This document shows, in pieces, positions 51,881 through 57,017 of a stretch of 57,017 bases of DNA. The DNA is taken from assembly GCA_946629635.1 (NCBI GenBank), contig CAMOYA010000004.1, positions 1 through 57,017 on the forward strand, written 5' to 3'. The stretch comes from an uncultured Clostridia bacterium (GTDB lineage: Bacteria > Bacillota > Clostridia > Christensenellales > Aristaeellaceae). The position numbers were made by a program, and so were the translations under genes. The notes beneath the pieces are model-generated. The model did no database searches. It saw nothing but the letters and a program-made list of their open reading frames with translations, and was not told the origin of the DNA. Numbering within the stretch: the stretch's first letter is position 1; each line of letters starts with the position of its first letter.

Positions 51881-52820
51881 CCGTCCGTCCCTCCTCCGTC
51901 AGCCGCTCCAGCATGTTCAGGAATACCGCAAACCCGACCGCCCGGTCCCGCCGTCCCATCCGGCGCATCAGATGGTCGTACTGTCCGCCGGAGAGCACGC
52001 TGCCCGGAACGCCGCTCAGGAACCCCTTGAAGGCGATTCCGTTGTAATACTTGGTGTCCCCGGTGGCGGAAAAGTCGATCTGCACCCGATCCTCCATCTC
52101 CGTTCCGGCGAAGGAGGCCACCGCCCGGCTCAGCTCCGCGGCATACTCGCCCGCGCCGTATTCCTCCGCCAGGCTCCGGATCTTCGGCATCACGCTGCGC
52201 GCCCGGCCATACAGCCCGAGCAGCTCCACCAGCGGATCCTCCGCCCCGACGGCGATGCCGTGCTCCCGGCAGATCCGCCGGATCCCGTGAAGGTTCTTCT
52301 CCCCTGCGCACTGGAGGATCATCCCCCGCACCGCATCGTCCGGAGCAATCCGGTCCACAAAGGTGCTCAAAAGGTCCAGATGGCTGATCTCCAGCACATA
52401 GTCCGCCGCGCACAGCCGCAGGCTTTCCGCCGCCAGCTTCAGCACCTCAGCCACGCTGCCCCCGTCCACATCGCCCATGCACTCGACGCCGACCTGCGTC
52501 TGCTCCCGGAATCCGTCCTCCGTCGAAGCGGCACGGTATACGTTCTCGTGGTAATACAGCTTCCGGATCTGCCCCGGCGTATCCCGTCCGTTCTTCACGA
52601 TGGAGAGGGTCACGTCCGGCTTCAGGGCCATCAGGCGGCCGTTCGTGTCCGTAAATGTGATCACGCCTTCGGAAAACAGAAAGTCCTTGTTCCGGCTGTA
52701 CAGGTCATATTCCTCAAACTTGCTCATCCGGTACCGGCTGTATCCGTATCCGCTGTACAGCGCGCGAAGCCTGAACCCGATCCGTTCCTGCCCGTCCAGT
52801 ACCTGATCCTCAATCTGCAT
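51873..52820 (-). CDS. hisZ: ATP phosphoribosyltransferase regulatory subunit
   Basis: HisZ is a histidyl-tRNA synthetase-like protein that binds histidine and activates short HisG. The 315-residue protein has class II synthetase features (VLDGQERIGFRLRALYSGYGY, MALKPDVTLSIVKNG, FREQTQVGVECMG), but motif 3 and the anticodon domain are absent. It is the first gene of the operon, with promoter and dyads at 52905-52940. Feedback control by histidine acts through this subunit. Confidence 0.93.
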   Translation of the reverse strand: MQIEDQVLDGQERIGFRLRALYSGYGYSRYRMSKFEEYDLYSRNKDFLFSEGVITFTDTNGRLMALKPDVTLSIVKNGRDTPGQIRKLYYHENVYRAASTEDGFREQTQVGVECMGDVDGGSVAEVLKLAAESLRLCAADYVLEISHLDLLSTFVDRIAPDDAVRGMILQCAGEKNLHGIRRICREHGIAVGAEDPLVELLGLYGRARSVMPKIRSLAEEYGAGEYAAELSRAVASFAGTEMEDRVQIDFSATGDTKYYNGIAFKGFLSGVPGSVLSGGQYDHLMRRMGRRDRAVGFAVFLNMLERLTEEGRTDA

Positions 52821-52873
52821 GGTTTTTTCACCTTTCCCGCTTCGTCTTTTCCGTAAATCGATTGATTATACAT

Positions 52874-52904
52874 CATTCCGGGCACGGAAGGAAGCCCCGG
52901 AATG
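52874..52904 (-). other. 5' leader hairpin of the his mRNA
   Basis: CATTCCGGG and CCCGGAATG form a perfect nine-bp stem with a 13-base loop, starting at about the first transcribed base. There is no T-run and no T-box sequence, so it may protect the 5' end. Confidence 0.5.
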
Positions 52905-52936
52905 CTTCATCATGTTATCACTTTACTGTGATGAAG
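52905..52936 (-). promoter_or_regulatory. Dyads inside the his promoter
   Basis: CTTCATCA and TGATGAAG form a perfect eight-bp repeat with a 16-base spacer. ATCAC and GTGAT (52917-52921, 52928-52932) form a second dyad. Both cover the region between -35 and +1, the usual place for a repressor. Confidence 0.5.
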
Positions 52937-52940
52937 TCAA
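52912..52940 (-). promoter_or_regulatory. his operon promoter
   Basis: TTGACT (52935-52940), a 17-base spacer and TAACAT (52912-52917) on the minus strand. It is the only clear promoter for all ten his genes. Confidence 0.8.
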
Positions 52941-53007
52941 CCGTAATTTTTCTGTTTCTTTTTACACTTTTGTTAAAAAGAAGTAAGAAAGCTTTCATGG
53001 ATTCGGG

Positions 53008-53036
53008 TTTTCATTCCCCGCCCCCTCCGTTATAAT
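53008..53036 (+). promoter_or_regulatory. Promoter of the SH3b protein
   Basis: TTTTCA (53008-53013), a 17-base spacer and a perfect TATAAT (53031-53036), about 65 bases upstream of the start codon. Confidence 0.7.
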
Positions 53037-53100
53037 GATGTGTACCGCAACTGAAGTCGGCAAAATCGATTTTTTGATGAATAGATTGGAGGTTTTCATC

Positions 53101-54300
53101 ATGAGAAAGCGTTTTGTTGCCATCTTCCTGCTTCTGGCGCTCCTGCTCCCGGTCGTCGCTTCCGCGGCCACCTATTACCGGGTCAACACGTCCTCCCTGC
53201 GGGTCCGCCTGCTGCCGGAGGATAATGCCAAGGTCCTTGCCAGCTATGAGAAGGATTATGCGCTGACCGTCACCAGCTCGAAGGACGGATGGAGCTACGT
53301 CACCTTTACCACCGGCCGCGAAGGGTACGTCATGAGCCAGTACCTCGCCAAATCTTCCTCTTATAAGGGATACATCACGGCGGACAATACCGCGCTGCGG
53401 ACCGCGCCGAAGTGGGGCGCCTCCCTGGTCGGCACCCTGGCCAAGGGAACGAAGATCACCGTGCTGACCCACGGCGATACCTATGACTATGTCAACACTT
53501 CCATCGGCTACGGCTATGTCACCAACTACAACATCAGCAAGAAATACGTCAAGCCCTCCGGCCAGAAGAACACCCCCGCCTATATCCCGGATGCGGACTA
53601 TGTGGCCTGGGTTTCCAACGGATCCCGGACGGTGAACTTCCGCACCGGCCCCGGAAAGAACTATCCGGTCATCAGCGAGCTGCCCACCGCGACGATGGTT
53701 TACGTCATCAGCCACGGTCCCAGCTGGGACAATGTTCAGGTCGGCGGCGTCGAAGGGTATATCATGACGCAGTTCCTGACCACCAGCGAGCCCGCTCCCG
53801 ATCCGGAAGCGCCCGATCCCGAACCGGCTCCCTCCGGATATACGGCCTATGTCACCAGCGAGAATATGGGCTACGTGAATGTGCACAACGGCGCCGGCAT
53901 GGGCTATGCCAACGCGTTCCGCGCGGAATACGGCTCTGAGGTCACCGTGCTCAATCACGGCAGCGCCTGGGACTATATCTCCCAAAACGGCAAGAAGGGC
54001 TATATTCTCAATAAGTATCTGACTCTCGTCGCACCCGCTCCCAAGCCGGATACCGATCCGGTTCCCGTTCCGGATCCGGCGCCCGCGCCCGTCTTCCAGC
54101 CCTATCAGGCAACGGTCACCTGCCCCGCCGGCGAGAAGGTGAACGTCCGCAAGGGCCCGGGCAAGGGATACACGCATATCGCCCGTCTGGATCCCGGAAC
54201 CGTCGTCACGGTCACCGGAACCACCAAGTATCCCGCCTGGGTCAAGGTGGAGTGCGAGGGCGGCGTCTTCGGCTACATGATGAAGGAATTCCTGCAGTAA
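53101..54300 (+). CDS. Secreted protein with five SH3b domains
   Basis: This 399-residue exported protein has a signal peptide (1-22) followed by five bacterial SH3 repeats at about 25-82, 90-150, 166-227, 247-307 and 335-398. Each has the pattern of an Asn/Val-Arg strand, a Gly-Tyr/Pro turn and a Gly-Tyr-Ile/Val-Met end (for example VNFRTGPGKNYPV and VNVRKGPGKGYTH). Two Asp/Pro/Ala-rich linkers lie between repeats 3-4 and 4-5. SH3b domains bind cell-wall peptides. No catalytic domain is present, so it is an adhesive, wall-binding or regulatory protein. The start at 53101 follows GGAGG. Confidence 0.85.
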   Translation: MRKRFVAIFLLLALLLPVVASAATYYRVNTSSLRVRLLPEDNAKVLASYEKDYALTVTSSKDGWSYVTFTTGREGYVMSQYLAKSSSYKGYITADNTALRTAPKWGASLVGTLAKGTKITVLTHGDTYDYVNTSIGYGYVTNYNISKKYVKPSGQKNTPAYIPDADYVAWVSNGSRTVNFRTGPGKNYPVISELPTATMVYVISHGPSWDNVQVGGVEGYIMTQFLTTSEPAPDPEAPDPEPAPSGYTAYVTSENMGYVNVHNGAGMGYANAFRAEYGSEVTVLNHGSAWDYISQNGKKGYILNKYLTLVAPAPKPDTDPVPVPDPAPAPVFQPYQATVTCPAGEKVNVRKGPGKGYTHIARLDPGTVVTVTGTTKYPAWVKVECEGGVFGYMMKEFLQ

Positions 54301-54301
54301 T

Positions 54302-54547
54302 ATGAAAGCGCGGAAATCAGGGGCGGTCTGCATCTTCGTCGGCGCGCTGCTGATCGTCATCTTTGCGGTGGGGCTGATCGCTGCCCGGGATCCCGGCGCA
54401 TTCCAGTTGAATCACCGGTATGACTATTCTCTCGAGCAGTTCGTCTCCTTCTGTGCCGCCATCTGGCTCCCTGCGGGGATCATCGGTTTCCCGCTCTTCC
54501 TGATCTCCCTGATCATCAGTCTGATCCGTGAAGGCAAAAGCAAATAA
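54302..54547 (+). CDS. Small two-segment membrane protein
   Basis: This 81-residue protein has two hydrophobic stretches (about 8-27 and 51-73) with basic ends, so it is likely a membrane hairpin. The start codon is one base after the stop of the SH3b gene (TAATATG), which points to coupled translation. I do not recognise a family. The terminator at 54551-54574 follows directly. Confidence 0.6.
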   Translation: MKARKSGAVCIFVGALLIVIFAVGLIAARDPGAFQLNHRYDYSLEQFVSFCAAIWLPAGIIGFPLFLISLIISLIREGKSK

Positions 54548-54550
54548 ATC

Positions 54551-54574
54551 AGAGCGGCTCATCCGAGCCGCTCT
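54551..54574. terminator. Terminator after the small membrane protein
   Basis: AGAGCGGCTC and GAGCCGCTCT form a perfect ten-bp stem with a four-base loop, followed by TCTCTT on the plus strand. It lies between convergent genes, but the minus strand has no T-run after the stem, so it mainly serves the plus strand. Confidence 0.7.
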
Positions 54575-54578
54575 TCTC

Positions 54579-54818
54579 TTATACCGCTTCCCTCAGCCTC
54601 GCATTATATCCCCCATCCAGACACATCCAGATCTGCGCATCCCCGACCGAAGCAAAATCCGGCACATACCTCGGCTGGGCCATTCCCACCCGTTCATACT
54701 CCATCCGCACGTACTGCCAGGGCTTCATCGCCGGTGCGTCATAATGCCTGTCCGCCGCGAAAAACACCGCCGCGTTGATGGACCGGATCATATCGTCACT
54801 CATTCTTTTCATTGTCAT
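54579..54818 (-). CDS. Hypothetical 79-residue protein
   Basis: This is a short protein with no signal peptide or membrane segment and a mix of aromatic and charged residues (MKPWQYVRMEYERVGMAQ in the middle). I do not recognise it. Two starts are possible: 54818, or 54812 with a better spaced GGGAG. It lies 41 bases downstream of the S24 repressor gene on the same strand, so it may be part of the same regulated unit. Confidence 0.5.
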   Translation of the reverse strand: MTMKRMSDDMIRSINAAVFFAADRHYDAPAMKPWQYVRMEYERVGMAQPRYVPDFASVGDAQIWMCLDGGYNARLREAV

Positions 54819-54859
54819 TTTCTCCCTTCACTGAACAGCCGTACGGCTTCTGTTCATCA

Positions 54860-55684
54860 TTATTTTCCTGATTGTCCCTGATACCGTCTTATCTGCTCTT
54901 CCGTCGGCACCTGGGAGGGACGCACCTTTCCGATCACCCGGCCGATGCACCGGACGGCCTGCCCGTCGCGGAAGCGCATCACCCGGTACGCCGGATTGTG
55001 GGAATGAAGGCCGTCCTGCTGATACTCCTTGATGTACCCTTCGTTGTCCACCAGGAATATCCCGACTTCGCCGAACCGGATCTGGCTCTGATGCTGCACC
55101 AGCACCCGGTCCCCGTCCATATATGTGGGCTCCATGCTGTCCCCGCAGACGGTGATGACCTCGTCCGCCCGCTCGGTTTCCGCATCCGCCACCAGCAGGA
55201 TTCTCTCCCCCTGCGCCTCGCCCAGCGGGGCGCCGAACCCGGCCGCAGCGCCGAGATCGCTCTCGTAGAGGGAAACCAGCTTCGGCATTTCCGCGACCCT
55301 TTCCGGCTTCCTTTCCGACTTCCTTTCCGGCGTCTTCGCTTTTTTCACCGCCGGAACGGCCTCCGCGGGCTTCATCGCCGCACGGCGATCCCGGATCGCT
55401 TCCATCTGCCAGAGGATGATCTCCCGGTCGCTTTCCGCCAGGGAGAAGAACAGATCCAGCACCCGGCGCTCCGCCTCCGCATGCGCCTCACCGCCGCCGA
55501 AGAAGCGACTCACCGACATGTCCAGCGCCGCGCACAGCCGCGGCAGCGTATCCAGATCCGGGCGGGAATGGCCCGTCTCCCAGCCGGCCACCGTATTCCG
55601 GCTGACGCCCAGCCGCTCCGCCAGCTGCGCCTGATTCAGCCCCAGCGCGGATCGCCGGTCCCGGATTGTTTCACCGTAGCCCAT
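54860..55684 (-). CDS. XRE-family repressor with S24 self-cleavage domain
   Basis: This 274-residue regulator has an N-terminal XRE helix-turn-helix (about 5-60: LNQAQLAERLGVSRNTVAGW), a basic linker (about 105-130, rich in Lys/Arg/Glu), and a C-terminal LexA/CI-type S24 peptidase domain. The cleavage site AAAGFG has Ala148-Gly149, the nucleophile is Ser183 in CGDSMEP, and the general base Lys219 is in YIKEY. All self-cleavage residues are therefore present, and it should be inactivated by RecA after DNA damage. The start at 55684 follows AGGAGTGAGGG. Its promoter is covered by twin operator-like sites, so it probably represses itself. Confidence 0.9.
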   Translation of the reverse strand: MGYGETIRDRRSALGLNQAQLAERLGVSRNTVAGWETGHSRPDLDTLPRLCAALDMSVSRFFGGGEAHAEAERRVLDLFFSLAESDREIILWQMEAIRDRRAAMKPAEAVPAVKKAKTPERKSERKPERVAEMPKLVSLYESDLGAAAGFGAPLGEAQGERILLVADAETERADEVITVCGDSMEPTYMDGDRVLVQHQSQIRFGEVGIFLVDNEGYIKEYQQDGLHSHNPAYRVMRFRDGQAVRCIGRVIGKVRPSQVPTEEQIRRYQGQSGK

Positions 55685-55713
55685 TCCCTCACTCCTCTCT
55701 CCTGCATGCGCTG

Positions 55714-55742
55714 ATTCTATCACGCGATGTTTCAATTGTCAA
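55714..55742 (-). promoter_or_regulatory. Promoter of the S24 repressor
   Basis: TTGACA (55737-55742), a 17-base spacer and TAGAAT (55714-55719) on the minus strand, a near-consensus promoter. The -35 lies inside the proximal operator-like site. Confidence 0.85.
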
Positions 55743-55774
55743 CAATTATTTTATACTTTGTTTCAATTTGTAAC
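55729..55774 (-). promoter_or_regulatory. Twin operator-like sites of the S24 repressor
   Basis: GTTTCAATTGTCAAC (55729-55743) and GTTTCAATTTGTAAC (55760-55774) are 15-bp direct repeats (plus-strand reading) that agree at 12 positions. Their centres are 31 bp apart, three turns of the helix, which suits cooperative binding of two repressor dimers. Confidence 0.65.
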
Positions 55775-55791
55775 ATTTCTGCACAAAAAGC

Positions 55792-55833
55792 ATCCCGGTG
55801 CGGGCATCAGTCGCGTGTTGCCCGCACCGGGAT
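55792..55833 (-). terminator. Terminator of the BMP gene
   Basis: ATCCCGGTGCGGGCA and its exact complement form a 15-bp stem with a 12-base loop, followed by GCTTTTT on the minus strand, 16 bases after the stop codon. Confidence 0.88.
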
Positions 55834-55849
55834 ATCCTGTTTTTTCCGT

Positions 55850-57017
55850 TCAGTTTTCGATGATGATGCAATCCTTCAGCACATACCGGAAGGACGGATT
55901 CGATGAAGTCCGGTGTTCCTCATAGCCCTGACTCAGGTCAATCGTATCGTTCGGGTCGTCCGGATTGACGCCCGTATAGTTGCCCCTGAACACGTCCTTT
56001 TTCTTTCCCCGGCGGAATTCTTCGATCGCCTGGTTCATTTTTTCCTCCGTGCCGGGGCCGGCCAGGTGGGTATTCAGTTCAATCATCTCCACCCAGTCCT
56101 GCTCAAAGCCTGCGCTGATGTCATTTCCGTGAACGTTGCCCTTCACCGCCTGCTCAATGACCTGCCCGTTCATCACGGCCTGTGTCGCGCTGATGATGTA
56201 TGGCGTCCAGTTTGTCCGCAGGCTCACCATCGCCGTGGAGGGAGCCACGTCCATCATGCTTTCATGATATCCGATGTGATACACGAGCCTTCCGCTCTTG
56301 AACGCCTCCTCGCAGGCAATCGCCGGCGCGCTGGTGTTCGTGTGCTGGGCGATGATCAGACACCCCTCGTCGATCAGCTCCTTTGCCCGTTCCTTCTCCA
56401 GGGAATAGTTGCTCCACGATCCCGTATACCGCACCCGCATCACCGCTTCCGGGGCCACGCTCCGAACGCCGAGCAGGAACGCCGTGTATCCGGAGATGAC
56501 CTCCGCCGTGGTATTGGCCGCCACGTAGCCGACCTTCGCGTCCCGGCTGCTCAGCAGCCCGCTGTCCAGCATCTGGCGCAGCTTGTTGCCCGCGATGATG
56601 CCGGCCACGTACCTCGCCTGGTACACCTCTCCGTTGAAGGTGTGGTAATTGGATGGTTTGCCCTCCAGGCTGATGGACGGAAGGGATACCTGGCAGAACT
56701 GAACCTCCGGATAATCGGCGCATACGTTGACCGCCGCCTCCGTATCCGCGTTGACGAAGATGATCGAGCATCCCTTCAGCGCCAGCTCCCGGATCGGGGT
56801 CTCCGCCTCCTTGCTGGTCACGTTGCTCCGCGTCAGGATCTCCACCCGGTCCCCGAACTGTTCCTTCAGCGCGTACTGCGCCTGGATAAAGTTATAGGTG
56901 TACGGGGTGCTTCCGTCCTCGGAATAGACGAATCCAACCCGGCAGACAGGTGCCTCCGGCGTCCTGTTCCAGAAATTGAATATGAAGCTGCACGCCAGCA
57001 GTACCGCCAGGCAGATG
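55850..57017 (-). CDS. BMP-family (PnrA/Med-like) substrate-binding protein, 5' end cut by window edge
   Basis: At least 388 residues are visible and the start lies beyond base 57017. The first residues in view are a hydrophobic stretch ending LLAC, a possible lipobox, so it is probably a lipoprotein. It has the BMP fold: VGFVYSEDGSTPYTYN, IIFVNADTEAAV, YQARYVAGIIAGNKL, VGYVAANTTAEVISGYTAF and FLLGVRSVAPEAV match nucleoside-binding proteins of the PnrA/Med type. A transporter was not seen in the window and may lie to the right. It is similar in type to the binding domain of the cytosolic ParB-BMP protein at 36387-38312. Confidence 0.88.
   Translation of the reverse strand, partial: ICLAVLLACSFIFNFWNRTPEAPVCRVGFVYSEDGSTPYTYNFIQAQYALKEQFGDRVEILTRSNVTSKEAETPIRELALKGCSIIFVNADTEAAVNVCADYPEVQFCQVSLPSISLEGKPSNYHTFNGEVYQARYVAGIIAGNKLRQMLDSGLLSSRDAKVGYVAANTTAEVISGYTAFLLGVRSVAPEAVMRVRYTGSWSNYSLEKERAKELIDEGCLIIAQHTNTSAPAIACEEAFKSGRLVYHIGYHESMMDVAPSTAMVSLRTNWTPYIISATQAVMNGQVIEQAVKGNVHGNDISAGFEQDWVEMIELNTHLAGPGTEEKMNQAIEEFRRGKKKDVFRGNYTGVNPDDPNDTIDLSQGYEEHRTSSNPSFRYVLKDCIIIEN

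Noticed and set aside
52821..53034. A T-box or his attenuator in the his leader
   Set aside because: There is no AGGGTGG-type T-box sequence, no run of histidine codons and no hairpin followed by T-run.
54860..55684. The S24 protein as the housekeeping LexA
   Set aside because: Its DNA-binding domain is of XRE type, not the winged helix of LexA, and its operator-like sites differ from known Gram-positive LexA boxes.
1..57017. tRNA or rRNA genes, CRISPR arrays, insertion sequences, prophage
   Set aside because: I looked for cloverleaf ends, regular direct repeats, transposase or integrase motifs and found none. A tRNA scan would settle the tRNA part.

Overview
This window looks like a 57 kb piece of a GC-rich Bacillota (class Clostridia) chromosome. 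The reasons are the trigger factor-clpP-clpX-lon-engB gene order, a DivIB/FtsQ-FtsA-FtsZ division set, a MurE with the meso-diaminopimelate motif DNPR, short HisG paired with HisZ, strong AGGAGG ribosome binding sites, sigma-A type promoters (several with TTGCAA as -35), and no outer-membrane genes. A Christensenellales-like gut or rumen bacterium would fit, but that is a guess from gene style only. No rRNA, tRNA, CRISPR array, insertion sequence or phage is visible. Layout, left to right. (1) 1-11349, minus strand: a rhamnose and galactosyl-rhamnose operon. Rhamnulokinase, an arabinose-isomerase-family enzyme, rhamnulose-1-phosphate aldolase, a TIM-barrel isomerase, a GH112 phosphorylase, two sugar ABC permeases, a sugar-binding protein and an aldo/keto reductase (cut by the left edge) together suggest uptake and phosphorolysis of a D-galactosyl-L-rhamnose disaccharide, then conversion of rhamnose to DHAP and lactaldehyde, which may be reduced to propanediol. 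Two internal promoters in this block share an 18-bp box at exactly the same distance from the -10 box. (2) 11350-18170, minus: a tightly overlapping chain of sugar-binding protein, galK, tsaE, tsaB, rimI and a large secreted PIG-L deacetylase/NAGPA phosphodiester glycosidase fusion. (3) 18189-27235, minus: a split and reduced division/cell-wall cluster in three transcription units: mraZ-ftsL-like, murE-mraY-murD-ftsQ, ftsA-ftsZ. Each has its own promoter, and the ends of the units carry terminator-like hairpins. (4) 27530-35400, minus: tig, clpP, clpX, lon and engB. Downstream of them a strong promoter drives an unassigned structured RNA, an acidic zinc-ribbon protein and a metallophosphoesterase. 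(5) 35636-38988, plus: purC, a cytosolic ParB-like/BMP-domain fusion and a second metallophosphoesterase. (6) 39012-44617, minus: a membrane GGDEF/EAL protein with a PHP phosphoesterase, and a secreted vWA protein. (7) 44769-52820, minus: a complete histidine operon, hisZ-G-D-C-B-H-A-F-IE-K. (8) 53101-57017: a secreted five-SH3b protein with a small membrane protein (plus), then an S24 self-cleaving repressor with twin operators, a 79-residue orphan, and a BMP-family binding protein cut by the right edge (minus). The parts most worth following up are the galactosyl-rhamnose regulon with its matched promoters, the PIG-L/NAGPA fusion, the ParB-BMP fusion, and the structured RNA at 28759-28892.
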